NCBI GenBank assembly: GCA_030847615.1 | Contig: JAUMIR010000004.1 | Coordinates: 272,761,501 to 272,825,500, forward strand | DNA: 64,000 bases | Reading direction: 5' to 3' | From: Gambelia wislizenii | Taxonomy: Eukaryota; Chordata; Lepidosauria; Squamata; Crotaphytidae | Shown: positions 10,172 through 21,537 of the stretch, piece by piece | Layout of the letters: the number at the start of each line of letters is the position of its first letter | Numbering within the stretch: the stretch's first letter is position 1 | Notes under the pieces: generated by a model | The model's database searches: none | What the model was told of the DNA's origin: nothing | Seen by the model: the letters and a program-made list of their open reading frames with translations, nothing else | Program-made: the position numbers and the translations under genes

Positions 10172-12595
10172 TTGTGGAACTGCAACATGCAGAGAAAGTA
10201 CTCCCCAAAGTATAGATTTTGGAAATGACAAAAATTATCTCTTTGTGGAATTGGACCTTTCTTGGGAGAAGCCAGACATGGAAGTCATGTCTGGAATAGT
10301 GCCAAGAAAAGGAGAACAAGCTTACCAAGGTTTTCTATACCAGATCAAGACTTTGAGAAAGACAATGAGTTTACAAGATTCTCTAGCCAACTCCACCCCC
10401 AAAATTCTAGTGGGTCTAAAAGAGTATCATGAACCCCCTTGCCAAGGATTCAGAGGATGAGGAAGCAGAGAATACAGAGGAAGCAGATAGGTTCACCTTG
10501 AAGGCTGAGAGGGAAGCCAAAGCAGATAGAGAAAACATACCTTACCCTTGAAGAACAAATAGTCCACCAACCAACGCTGGTTGATTCAGATGACATGCCT
10601 CCTTGCTTCTCTGAATGAGGTAGGAGAAACCCCCATTCCCAGCATCATTTAAATACTAAACTTGTTGATGAGTCTCAGCTGATCTTGAAGAATGTGGCTA
10701 TAAATCCCAGCAGTTCTACTCCCAGGGTTAGTGCTGATGACTGCTTTTGTGTAGCTGTTTGCATTCTTCTTGTTTTGCCTTGGTTTCAGACTGACTTTTG
10801 GACTGTTGCAGTAACCCATTGTTGACCAAGTACCTGGATCTCTGACCTGACTCAATTGATCTCTGGGCTGGCTATTGATTTATCTTGCATCTTGTATAGA
10901 CATTTGGTGACAAATTAGGACTACACACCTTATTCTGTTGCGCCTGTATTTCTATCTACCCTGTTGTTCCTCGGGCACTTGCTATTGTGAGTTCAGAACA
11001 AAGAATGATTTCTGCTTAAAAGGAGCAGGGCAGGGATTTCAGCAAGAAAACTCCAGAAGGAAGCAGCAGCTCAGAGTTCCTGGCTGATGCTTGAAGTAGA
11101 TCCCTCCCCCACAACAGGCTGTCTTTAAATCTGGAATTGTTTTAAAGCATGGTATCGGGAAGTTCTAAAAAAAAAATCTTAACACAAAGAGTGTCCTTCT
11201 GGACTTCCTGGGAGACGTTAGCTGATACTTTGTTTAACAAGAGGTAGTAATGTGTCAGAGAAGCACCCACTTAAGAAAGACATCATAGAAATTTTGTGCT
11301 AATCTCCTTTGCCCTAAAAGTGACACTTTCTATCCATGCCATTTCCTGTCCATAATTCATTGTTTGCCAACTGTGACATGCTGGGAGAGAAAGCCTGGTG
11401 GTATTCACTTGTGTCCTAATACTTTAATCGGTGATCTTATCCCACCTGGTGATGGTAGATAATGGAGTTCAGTGTAGGTATGTACTCTAAGATTTGACCA
11501 GAGGCCTTTTCAGCTAACCCTTTCGATTATCAGCCAGACAGTCAAAGAACTTCCATCTTGGTGGGGGTGTTGTACAGATGTGGCCATCTCAGAACATGTC
11601 AGGATAATATTGCTTTAAGGGCAAAAGGAAAAATGCATCAGGGAAAATAAGTGTTGTGATCAGAAATCTATGGCCCCCTTTGGGTAATTTTAATCACCAG
11701 GCAAAAGGTGCCAACTAGTCTTGTTAAGGCTGTAAATCTGTCATTTGATCTTTTGGTTTCTGTTCTTGCCCCTCAAGGTTAGACAAGCAGAAATGAAGGC
11801 AGCTAACTTTCGTTTCTCTTGAAAGAGGTTGGGTGCCTTGAAAATAATTCCATTATATAAGCAAGAGAGGATTTTGGAGCTTTGCAATTTGAGGCTCCAT
11901 CTTTCTATGTTAGTTTTGAAGAAGCTTTTGGGGAACACAGAAACAGGAATGGATGCTTTCGGTACTTTACTTTGATTTGTTACCTTTTTACAATAAAAGC
12001 TATGAAAGACTTTTAGCCTTTATTGAACTCCTTTACCAGAGGTATGCAAGTTTTGCCCAAAGCCCACGTTTTTGGCTGCAAACTCTGAAACAGTCTTACT
12101 GCTTTGCTAAGCAGAATGGAATGGACACTGCATTTTTTTACAACAAAATGTTGGAGCAATAGACCACAGATGAGCACAACTGAAGTGGGTTTGTTCACAG
12201 CTGTGGCTAGGCAGAGGGCTGACTATCAAACACTCCTATATAGCTGAACCACAAGATGCATTGTGTGTGGGCTGGTGTTGTGGAGAAAGAGGAACATTAG
12301 TGGATGCTGGAGAAATTGCTTTGAATTTGTTAATGAGGTTTGCTGTGTAGATACTGTGTTTGTTTATACTGAAACTGAAGAGAAAGACTTCCAGATATCT
12401 TTGGATGGGTCTCACTGTAAGTCTTTTTGTGTGTGAAAGTGGGTCAGAGCTGTGAAATGGCTGTTAGCTGAAGCCTTTGTTTTTGTGCCCTGTCTGCTGC
12501 ACATTTCTACTGTTTGGCTACTCCTGGGTTAGTTTGTCCCCAGGCTGTTCCAAGTGCCTCTCAGTGAGCCTATACTGAGTGGGCATAAAATTCTA
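10171..12595. other. No gene recognised
   Basis: Long stretch without an identifiable exon. The part around 10480-11000 has a purine-rich block followed by a CTGACTTTTGGACTGTTGC-type sequence that recalls the leader region of reptile LTR elements, but no LTR pair, primer-binding site or protein was found. The frame at 11953-12162 is a chance ORF. Confidence 0.35.
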
Positions 12596-12880
12596 TCCAA
12601 TGGAATCCTTGAGTTTTCAGGTTAGGGAACAGTGATTAGAATTTTCAGCCAGAACTCCAGTGCCTCCCCAAACTACCAGTCCCAGGATTCCAAAGGATGC
12701 AGCTATGGCAGTAAAAGTGGAATTATTATGCTGTATTTGTGTAATATGAAAGGGATCTAGAGTTTTCTGACTGAGAAATCTAAATACTGCTCCCTAATCT
12801 GAAAATCCCAGGATTCCTTAGGCTGCTGTCACGACAGTTAAACTCAAATCATAGTTCTGTAACTGTGTAGTTTGACAAAA
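12596..12880. repeat. MITE-like repeat C, degraded pieces
   Basis: Two adjacent fragments with CAGTCCCAGGATTCCAAAGG (12678-12698) and ATCCCAGGATTCCTTAGG (12807-12825), followed by AGTAAAAGTGG / AGTTAAACTCA. They match the right half of the copy at 57440-57740. Non-coding. Confidence 0.45.
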
Positions 12881-13079
12881 TCCCAATATTCTTCTAGCAC
12901 CTTAAAGGCTAACAGTTACTTTGTCGCATAGGTTTTTCCAGACTAGTGTCCACTTTACCAGATTTACCATCATTTATCTGCAGAAGACTAACACTGTTGT
13001 CTCTTCAGAAGTTGTCCCTAAATTCAGGATACCAGAATTAGATTATCATTGTGCCATGGCTGTTCTATGCAAAGATATA

Positions 13080-13357
13080 GGACTTTCTCAGACAAGGTAC
13101 GTATCACTAAAAAACTGTGTCATTTAGGACGTGGCAATAACAGAAAGGGTGAAATTATCAGACATCCTTGTTGTTTTGCTGTTCCCTAAGCATAGCACTG
13201 GTGCAGACAAGGTGGCACTTTTTTTATTGACACCTTATTCACGACTGTGCTCCCCCCGCCTCTGAATGGCTGTACACTGTTGTCATGTGATAATTTTGCC
13301 TGTTTGTGTTATCATCGCCTCTTATGATGTGGTTTTTGCCACGTCTGATAAAAGTCC
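13080..13357. mobile_element. Foldback element F3 with 3-bp duplication
   Basis: Ends are GGACTTTCTCAGACAAGG and CCACGTCTGATAAAAGTCC, flanked by ATA at 13077-13079 and 13358-13360. The centre holds CACTTTTTTTATTGACACC, the same mid-element motif as in F5, F7 and F9. The long arms have decayed. No transposase. Confidence 0.75.
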
Positions 13358-13360
13358 ATA

Positions 13361-14625
13361 GAGCAGGGTGCCTAATGTGGCTATGTGATAAAGTAGATGT
13401 AGGAAGGTTTGTTCCTACAGATGTAGGTGGATTGTAAATTCTAGAATGTGAACACAAGCAAATTACAAATCCAGGAGAATCCCAAGATTTATGTCTGCAG
13501 TAACAGACACATAACTGTCTTCAGTAAAGGACCCATTAGAGCTTCCGAGTATTGATAAGATTACTAAGATTTAATGAGGTGATTCCTAGTAGAAAATGCC
13601 ACAACACAAAATTTGCCTCCTTAAAACTAATTCATTGATGGAGTTTGAAAGATTAGAAGATTATTGGCTCTGTCTGGAAAATCTGATAAAATGGGAGTAA
13701 TATATAAAGAGTAGTTAAGGGTTAAAAAGGATGACAGAAGAGCAACCTGTTCCCATGACAAATTGTATTTTGGCCTGGAAGCTTCCAGACAAATGACAAT
13801 CCTAGTAAATGTTTAAAAAGCAATGGGTATTTGAGATGCTCAACTACTGCTTATTGCCTAAAGGAGAAGACATTTTTAAATTGGCATCTCTTGTTAAGTT
13901 CATTTTCACAATAATGACAAAGCAGTGTGATGGTGGCTATTTGATGTAGGTTAGCTGAGATGCAGTCAACATTCTTAGTCCATGATTACATGTTCACTGC
14001 TAATTAGTTAGGAATACTGGGATGTTGTTCATCTATTTAATGAATTATTTCTTCGTATGAAGCGTTTTGCTTCAGGCACCTTCCTGACAGGTATGCTTTT
14101 AATGGGAGTCAACAGCTATAATAAGCAAAAGGGTCCCTTCTTCCTTGGTTTCATTTGTGCCTGTGCTTCCTTCTGCCAGATAGCATGGCTGAGTTCCTGG
14201 ACAATAATATTCCTTCTAAATGCTAGGAAAGGCCCAGATGTGTTTGTCTTGAATGATGGAAAGAATCTGCAAACAATTCTCTTCTTGCAAGTCTTCATGT
14301 GTGAACACATTTTTGAGACAGTTTATCATTTCTATACATTAAAAAGTTCTCCACAATCACCCTTTTCCTCTGCTGCCTCTTCCTTGCAATAACTGTTAGA
14401 ATGGGTCATTGGGTCATGGATCATGAAGTACTGAGGCTGGTTGTCAGCAGCTTACCAAAGGCCACACAATGAGTTTGTAGAAGAATGGGAGTTCTAAACC
14501 CCCAGGTCTAGGTCTTAGGCCTGGGGAAAAAAATCATTTCTATTCCCAAGGCATTAAGAGCAAGTGCATGCAAATATTTTAGGAGGAAGCTAGTTCTTTT
14601 ATACTCAGTCACTAAAGGTGTCTCA
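13361..14625. other. No gene recognised
   Basis: The part from 13640 to 14010 is repeat-free and AT-rich, with CTGCTAATTAGTTAGG near its end, and could be conserved noncoding DNA. A 111-codon plus frame at 14057-14392 lacks any known domain and I do not call it a gene. Confidence 0.35.
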
Positions 14626-15128
14626 GGTTTTGACTAGACAGGCTATTTACTCCATCTTGCCCTGTCTTAGAGCCCCAAAGTCCAAATGATGCAGGGCTTT
14701 TGCCTCACTTTGCCCCTGGCCTGTCCTCAAGACCCCTCAGGCAAACATGGGGCTAAGATGGGGGTGGGAGAGACAGGGTAAAGCCTTATAAAACCTTTTA
14801 GCAAAATACCCAGGAAAAACCATCTCAGCCAAGAAAAAAAAAACAGACCAGGCCCCACGTGACAGCTGCCCTCTGTGTCTTTCTCTCCAAAGCCAGAAAA
14901 GGAGTCCCACAGCATGCGACCAAGACTGGTCACACACAAGGGACTTTGATCACATGCTGCAGGCTGGCTTTGGGGAGGGTGACATGGATGGCAGCTGCAG
15001 TGATGGGCCAGCATGGTGGTCTGGACTCCATCCTGTTTTATTCTGGTAATGGAGGTAGAATGGGACAGATCCAAGGCCAGAATATGCCAGTAGGGAGCAG
15101 GCATATTCTGGCCTGTGTAGATGAGCCC
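14626..15128 (+). mobile_element. Type-A MITE, complete copy
   Basis: Left end is TTTGACTAGACAGGC, then CTCCATCTTGCCC and a block GTCCAAATGATGCAGGGCTTTT; right end is GGCCTGTGTAGATGAGCCC. Just inside the right end is a perfect 14-bp hairpin (15075-15088 with 15100-15113, GGCCAGAATATGCC, 11-base loop). Internal blocks (CACAGCATGCGACCAAG, GGTCACACACAAGGGACTT) recur at 60.6 kb. Non-autonomous, no ORF of interest. Confidence 0.85.
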
Positions 15129-15721
15129 TTAGTTAATTCAGCAAAAGGTTAAGAGAATATCCCGGGATACCTTTAGTCTGAACAAGAAAAGAAATCTCCA
15201 AGATTTAAAAACAAAAACAAGCCAGAATACACAATCAACCTCATCATACTATACAATACACTGCATAAATTAATCCAATTTATTTTTTCCCTCGGACAAG
15301 ATATAAACGTATAAAAGAAACTGATTCCAGAACCCACTCTTATTCCTTATTTAGTCTCAATTGTCTAAGCTTATTGAATCTGGATTGGATTGGGGAGCCA
15401 ATAAAACTCTGCAATTATGTAGATCAATGTTGTAGCACAAGCACTGTGACGATTACTGTATGTGAATATGAAACTTAGTGATTCCAAGTGCTCACTTTCA
15501 GTCTGAAGTAAACATTATGGCCCCATGATGTTTTTCTTTACAACTCAGGTTGTAATCCAAACAGGAAAGCACAACTTGCTTCCCTCATACCTTCCTATTT
15601 ACATTCCTCATGGAGGCAACAGCACTAATAGCTGGAGGGGTGATGGCCTTGCCTTCAACTTCCATCTCCTTCCTGGTGCTTACTTACTAAAGGACAGTAT
15701 GGCAGCATCTAGATTCTAGGA
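15129..15721. other. No gene recognised
   Basis: Repeat-free DNA with nothing identifiable. Confidence 0.35.
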
Positions 15722-15812
15722 AGTGGAGGCACTAGGGGTGTGTGGAAAGGCTGAACTGTACCAGGTGACACCATCAGGGGAGTGCTGACACCAGCCTTAG
15801 TGATACCACAGC
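15722..15812 (-). repeat. Short dispersed repeat B, copy 2
   Basis: Reverse complement of the 1903-1993 unit: GGCACTAGGGGTG, CCAGGTGACACCATCAGG, then CCAGCCTTAGTGATACCAC. Confidence 0.6.
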
Positions 15813-16877
15813 ATCTAGGTACTAGAAAGCTGATGGCTCTGGGTGAGAATTGCCGAGATCTTACAATGGTTTTGTGTAGTGTAAATCTCCACATGATGAG
15901 TTCTTCAGTCCTTGTGTTAAATGGTAGCTTTATATAACTGACACGCAGAGTGCAACTAAATGCCCAATCAATTGTACACGTACATCCCATGTGCATCCAC
16001 ACACACAAGGATGCACATGGAATGTCATCTGCATGCACATTCCATGCACATCTGCATATATAGTGGTCCTACATGCACAATGCACAACCTTACAATGAAT
16101 GCAACAAAAATGTCCAATTGCTTACATATGAAAACATCCCCTATGTGTTAAGACATTAGTCAGATTGAAGCTATAGTTTTTTGATGTTTGGATGTTAAGG
16201 ATCCTGGAAACTGCATGTGTGGCTCATCATAACAGGTGGCAGAGCTGGATGGATGAATTTTGTCTCACTTATATATATTGTTTCAGAAGATTTATCATTA
16301 TCAACAGACAATAGATCTTGAGGCATTAGTGCTAGAAAGCTTTGGCAGTGTGTCACAGTTGTGAGGAGGATGGAACATGTAGCTAACTGCCAGTGGGCAA
16401 GTTACAGAATGTGCCTGTTGCAGATGGAATCCATTATCTCTCCACAGGGCACCAAAAACAGTTCTTTTGAGGCAAAATTGTCCACACACTAAGGATGAAA
16501 GTTTTCATTTATATTGTTTTTGCATGCAAGAATGAATAATTTAAAAACTTTGCTCCCCACTGGTTGGGATTAAGGCTGAAATGTTATTGGTTAATCCCAA
16601 TTAGAGTAGACTCATTGAATCAGTTGTGAGCCAACATGTAGATAAATTCCATTGATTCAATGGGTGTACTCTAGTTGGGATTAATAGTAGGAATGAGACC
16701 TAAGAATTTTTGTGCATTTTTAACGAATTTTTGCAGAAACCCCAATTTTTGCACAAATCAGTTATTCAGAATAAGAAATTTATGAAAAATCTCACAGTAG
16801 GTGGTGTGTCTCAGTATTGTATATCAAGGCAACCTTCTTGCAAGGATGCAAAAATTGTATTCTTTACATCTGTAGCA
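15813..16877. other. No gene recognised; perfect hairpin at 15987-16020
   Basis: CCATGTGCATCC at 15987-15998 pairs with GGATGCACATGG at 16009-16020 over a 10-base CA-rich loop, within a larger patch of TGCACA motifs running to 16080. Otherwise no repeat family or exon recognised. Confidence 0.5.
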
Positions 16878-16919
16878 TCTCTCTCTCTCTCTGGCTTTTC
16901 TTCACAAATGAAGATTTAG

Positions 16920-17599
16920 GAAGGACTCATCCTGCGCTTTCTGCAAGCGCGCTGATGACTACAAAGGCCAATCCGAGATAAACAAGTCCGGTTGCAGAAA
17001 GCACAGCAGAGGATCTCCTTGGGTGATGTTTCTGGGTTGTGATTCTTTCTGCGTTGTCGTTTCTCTTCAGGACTTGTTCGGCATGAGTTCTCAAATAAGG
17101 CTGCAGCATTGTGGATAGTGCGTCTCCATGCCTCCCAATGTGAGGCCAGGGCGGACCATTGTTGGTGATCAATTTGGCCGAGCCTGAGATGTTGTTTCAG
17201 GGAGTCCTTGTATCGCTTTTTTGAAGTGCTCCTCTGACCTGTGACGAGTTCACCATAGAGTACTATTTATGGGAGGCGATGGTCCTCCATCCTAGAAACG
17301 TGCCCTGCCCAGCGCAGCTGTGTTCTCAATATCATGGCCTCGATGCTGGCGATCCCTGCTTGCTCAAGGAGAGCAACATTCGTCACATAGTCAGTCCAGT
17401 GTATATTTAGGATTGTGCATATACAGTGCTGATGAAAGTGTTCGAGCAGTCGTAGGTGGTGGCGATAGGTGACCCATGTTTCAGATCCATAAAGGAGAAT
17501 AGACAGTACAATAGCTTTATACACACTGATTTTTGTACTTCATCTCAGGTGTTTATTACTCCAGACTCTTTTATGAAGTCTTCCAACAAGGGCAGCATC
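16920..17599 (-). pseudogene. LINE Z copy 1: C-terminal ORF part
   Basis: Minus-strand frames show the AIVLSILLYGSETWV block, the LRTQLRWAGHVSRMEDHRLP block and a C-terminal zinc finger of form C-x2-C-x12-H-x3-C (residues CAFC...HQRAC). About 260 bp between the DDAALV codons and the RLHKRV codons, present in copy 2, are missing here; the junction shares TTG. Frameshifts and stops near 17240-17270 break the frame. Not functional. Confidence 0.85.
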
Positions 17600-17905
17600 C
17601 TGGAAAGACTAGGATGTCCCCCCAAATTCCTTAAAATGATTATCTTGCTACACGAGGGCCAGCGTGGTCAAGTCAGATATGGCGATGCTCTTTCAGAGCC
17701 CTTTCTAATAACTAATGGAGTGAAGCAAGGTTGTGTTCTTGCGCCAACTTTATTTACAATCTTCTTCAGCATGATGCTCCAAAGGGCTATGGCAGAGTTT
17801 GAAGAAGACAACAACATCTATATACGTTACCGTACTGATGGTAGCTTGTTTAACTTAAGCCGTCTGAGGGCTCACACTAAGACTCTAAACTATCTAGTCC
17901 GTTAG
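17597..17905 (+). pseudogene. LINE Z copy 1: reverse transcriptase core (inverted)
   Basis: The plus frame reads LERLGCPPKFLKMIILLHEG, then the motif-B-like NGVKQGCVLAPTLF, then YRTDGSLFNLSRLRA and NYLVR. It lacks motif A upstream (5' truncation) and stops before the catalytic FADD, which lies at the inversion point. Codon by codon it parallels the minus-strand copy at 20900-21190. Confidence 0.88.
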
Positions 17906-17920
17906 CTGCTCTTCGCTGAT

Positions 17921-19484
17921 TATCTGTAGCATACACATACTGCAAATGACCATATCTGAAGCTTAAGGCAGTGGCAGTGACCAACAGGAAACTACCGTAG
18001 CTGTTCCTATGTGAGCTTGCCTTCCCTGAATCCCCACGTGTCTTAAGACTACATGACAGGGAGATGCAACGGGATCCAACATGGGGATGAAGTGATGGGT
18101 AATACTGCTTCTGTTTTATTTTGCCTATCACATAGCATTAAGAGGCTCTGTTATTGTCACTTAACTTTCAAGGTTGCTTTGTAAGCATTTTTGGCTAAAG
18201 GAAAAGCAACAACAACAACAAATTAACAAATTGGAACAATGACAGAACTACTGAGTCCTGGTCCCCTTTGATTTCAAATGGGCAAGTAGTAGCACTTGTG
18301 AGATTTGCTTTTTCTTCTCGGCTTCATCTGGACTTAAATAATGGGCTGGCTCATTTTGGGCTCATTCATCTGGGATTTTTGACTTTCTAACCTCTTGGGC
18401 AATCCATGTGTCCCACCAAGGGAAATGCAACTTACCTAAAGCAGGGGATGGGGATAGGCTCCTGTTTCTTCTGACTGTCTCAGACTACAGCAACCCATGT
18501 GACAGCTGGTAGCTTCCATGTTAGGGGTTCAGCAAATCTTGAAGTTTGTTCCAGCCTTCAAAGGAGCTATCCAAGCTGTTGATCCAGTTTTATTCCAGCA
18601 CCTTTAAAGTCTGGAATAAAGCCAAGACTTGATTCACCACACCACAGAATGGAAGCCGCCAGCTACTACTGAGCAATAGGGATGTTGGTGCAAACATGTG
18701 GCTGGCAGGCTGAAATACATAGCTATGTTGAGTTTGTCTGGTCACAAGTAGTGCAGGCTTCATCTAATAAGTCAGTGCTTCCCTTCTGGATAACACCATG
18801 AAGGTCATGCTTCTCAAACTGTTCAGGCAACAGTGATGGATATTAAAATCCTGCTTGCATGTATGGGTCCAAGCTAATAGTATAGAAGCAAAGATGGAGA
18901 AATGGAGAAGATGGAGAAATGTAAGAAAGGTAACATGTTTTTCATAATGGCAATACTATCTCAAGTTTCAGCCTTGAATTTCTACAGTGCATTAGAAATC
19001 TATAGCTTCAGTAGGGTGTTTTTAAAGTGAAGCAATACTTCCCCTCTGTGGCAAAATGTAAAAATTCCTTCTCATGCTACCACATAGGAATCATTGGAGT
19101 ACATTAAATGTGTTTTAAGAACGACCATGAATGGAAATAATCATCCAATGTATTTAAAGCTGAACAGAGAAAGAGAACCACCAAATACACTACCACCAAG
19201 ATGATGATTATTGCCGCCAACTATGGAATTTGGAAAGTCATGCACTTTTTGGTTTGGACATGAAATAGAGTAGTGTCTATGAGCTCAGAAGAAATTTAGA
19301 AATCTATAAAGCAGAGAGGGATTTAAACATACCCCAAAAAAGTGGTCTGACAAGTGGCTGTGAACTACCAGAGTTGATAAAACAAAGGTAAGAACATTCT
19401 CTAGAGTGTAGAGTAACTAATCTCATAGTCTGGAGAAAGAACTTCTAAGTTCACATTGAACTCAGACCTCCCAGACCTCCCAGA
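17921..19484. other. No gene recognised
   Basis: No exon or identifiable repeat. A (CAA)n patch lies at 18208-18222 and a duplicated GATGGAGAAAT at 18892-18920. Confidence 0.4.
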
Positions 19485-19886
19485 GGGCCTTTTCTTCTAC
19501 GGCTCCCAGACTTTGGAATGGCCTGCCGGACAATATCTGTCTTATCACTATTCTTGATAGCTTCAAGAAAGCGCTAAAGATGGATCTCTTCCAGCAGGCC
19601 TTCCCGGAATAACTTCCCAGCTCAAGTGGAGTTGATTGCCTACCTGCCCCCTTGCTGCTACTGCCATTTTTTATGGTCGTAATTTGTATAATAATATCAG
19701 TTTAATATTGTATTGTACTTTATGTTTGTTTGAATTCTCCACTAGTTTAATTTAGTTTTAAGGGGTGGGAGGGTTAGGATTGGGAAGGATTGTTTTAACT
19801 TGCTGTTGTTTTAATCCTGTTGTATGCCACCCCGGTTGCCGAGCAGAGGGGCAGGTTAAAAATAAAATTATTATTATTATTATTAT
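19485..19886 (+). mobile_element. L2-clade LINE 3' end with (TTA)n tail
   Basis: The plus strand encodes QRAFSSTAPRLWNGLPDN and DSFKKALKMDLFQQAFPE before a stop at about 19610, the typical C-terminus of L2-clade reverse transcriptase ORFs. The 3' UTR ends with CCACCCCGGTTGCCGAGC and AAAATAAAATTATTATTA, the tail also seen in fragments at 32632, 36607, 48260 and 54046. The (TTA)n tail abuts the 3' end of Z copy 2 directly. Confidence 0.85.
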
Positions 19887-19919
19887 TCTCTCTCTCTCTG
19901 GCTTTTCTTCACAAACGAA

Positions 19920-21340
19920 GATTCAGGAAGGACTCATCCCGCGCTTTCTGCAAGCGCGCTGATGACTAAAAAGGCCAATCCGAGATAAACAAGTCCGGTT
20001 GCAAAAAGCACAACAGAAGGTCTCCTTGGGTGATGTTTTTGGGTTGTTGTTCTTTCTGCGTTGTCGTTTCTCTTCAAGACTTGTTCGGCGTGAGTTCTCA
20101 AATAAGGCTGCAGCATTGTGGATAGTGTGTCTCCATGCCTCCCAATGTGAGGCCAGGGCGGACCACTTTTGGTGATCAATTTGGCCAAGCCTGAGATGTT
20201 GTTTCAGGGAGTCCTTGTATCGCTTTTTTGGAGCGCCCCTCTTATGCTGACCCGTGGCGAGTTCACCATAGAGTAGTATTTTTCGGAGGCGATGGTCCTC
20301 CATCTTAGAAACGTGCCCTGCCCAGAGCAGCTGCGTTCTCAATATCATGGCCGCAATACTGGTGATCCCTGCTTGCTCAAGGACAGCAACATTCATCACA
20401 TAGTCAGTCCAGTGTATATTTAGGATTGTGCATAGACAGCACTGATGAAAGCGCTCGAGGAGTCGTAGGTGGTGGCGATAGGTGACCCATGTTTTAGATC
20501 CATAAAGGAGGATAGACAGTACAATGGCTCTATACACACTGATTTTTGTGCTTTGCCTCAGGTGTTTATTGCTCCAGACTCTTTTGTGAAGTCTTCCAAA
20601 TGCACTATATGCCTTTGCCAATCTGTGATCGATCTCTTTGTCAATCTTGGCATCTGAGGAGATGATGCTTCCCAGGTAGGTGAACTGCTGAACGGACTTG
20701 AGCACAGATTGGCCGACGACAATGTGGGGATGGTGGTGTACGTCCTGTGGTGCAGGCTGGTAAAGAACTTCCGTTTTCTTCAGGTTGACTTCCAGCCCAA
20801 ACAGCTCTGCAGCTGTTGTGAAGCAGGATGCTAGGTGCTGCAGAGCTGCTTCTGTGTGGGCAACAAGGGCAGCATCATCAGCGAAGAGCAGCTCAAGGAC
20901 TAGATAGTTTAGAGTCTTTGTGTAAGCCCTCAGACGGCTTAAGTTAAACAAGTTACCATCAGTACGGTAACGTATATAGATGCCGTCGTCTTCTTCAAGC
21001 TCTGTCGTAGCCCTTTAGAGCATCATGCTGAACAACATTGTAAATAAAGTTGGAGCAAGAACACAACCTTTCTTCACTCCATTAATTATTAAAAAGGGCT
21101 CTGAAAGAGCATCACCATATCTGACTTGAACACGCTGGCCCTCGTGTAGCAAGATAATCATTTTAAGGAATTTGGGGGGACATCCTAGTCTTTCCAGGAT
21201 CTGCCACAGACCTTTTCTACTCACAGTGTCGAAGGCTTTGGTGAGGTCGACAAATGTTACATAGAGACCCTTGTTCTGCTCCCTACATTTTTCTTGCAGT
21301 AGCAAAATCCGATTGGACAGTCTTGTTCGGCAGCATCCTG
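19920..21340 (-). pseudogene. LINE Z copy 2: reverse transcriptase to zinc finger
   Basis: The best preserved Z coding region. In order on the minus strand: QEKCREQNKGLYVTFVDL with KAFDTVSR (motif A), NGVKKGCVLAPTLF (motif B), LFADDAAL (motif C, catalytic FADD intact, codons at 20874-20885), NLKKTEVLYQP, FTYLGSIIS, VYRAIVLSILLYGS, HVSKMEDHRL, and the C-x2-C-x12-H-x3-C finger near 19960-20030. A single TAA at 21013-21015, in a CAA context in the sibling copy, is the only stop in about 1.4 kb. The same architecture is annotated widely as endonuclease-reverse transcriptase proteins; I do not assign a clade. It has no start and no endonuclease on this strand, so it cannot act alone. Confidence 0.9.
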
Positions 21341-21537
21341 AATGACCAAGCAGCCTTTTTTAAGGAGAGCACTGCTTGCTCCATATGGAGAGGGGCCTAG
21401 AAATGGTGGCCTAACGAAAGCTCATCCCCAACTACCTGTTTGGCTAGCCACGGCCAACGGGCATCTTCTGATGCGGTCAAACCAAGGCAAAGAAACAAAG
21501 GCACACACCGGCCTCCAAAGATGTAAATAAACTGACA

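Larger units (their letters stand above)
16878..17920 (-). mobile_element. LINE Z, copy 1, inverted 5' half
   Basis: The 3' end lies at 16878-16900, a (CT)n run followed by GGCTTTTCTTC, identical in the other three Z copies. From there to 17599 the minus strand holds the C-terminal third of the ORF. From 17597 to 17920 the plus strand holds the reverse transcriptase core. The two parts overlap by ATC at 17597-17599. The end of the inverted part (CTTCGCTGAT, 17911-17920) and the start of the minus part (GATGCTGCCC) are adjacent in the intact order seen in copy 2 near 20865-20885. This is the structure expected from twin-primed reverse transcription. Confidence 0.9.

Noticed and set aside
10480..11000. 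Possible solo LTR of a retrovirus-like element
   Set aside because: No TG...CA boundaries with a target duplication, no polypurine tract or primer-binding site, no gag or pol residues anywhere near.
14057..14392. 111-codon plus-strand open frame beginning with ATG
   Set aside because: Hydrophobic but without a recognisable family; one such frame is expected by chance in 64 kb.
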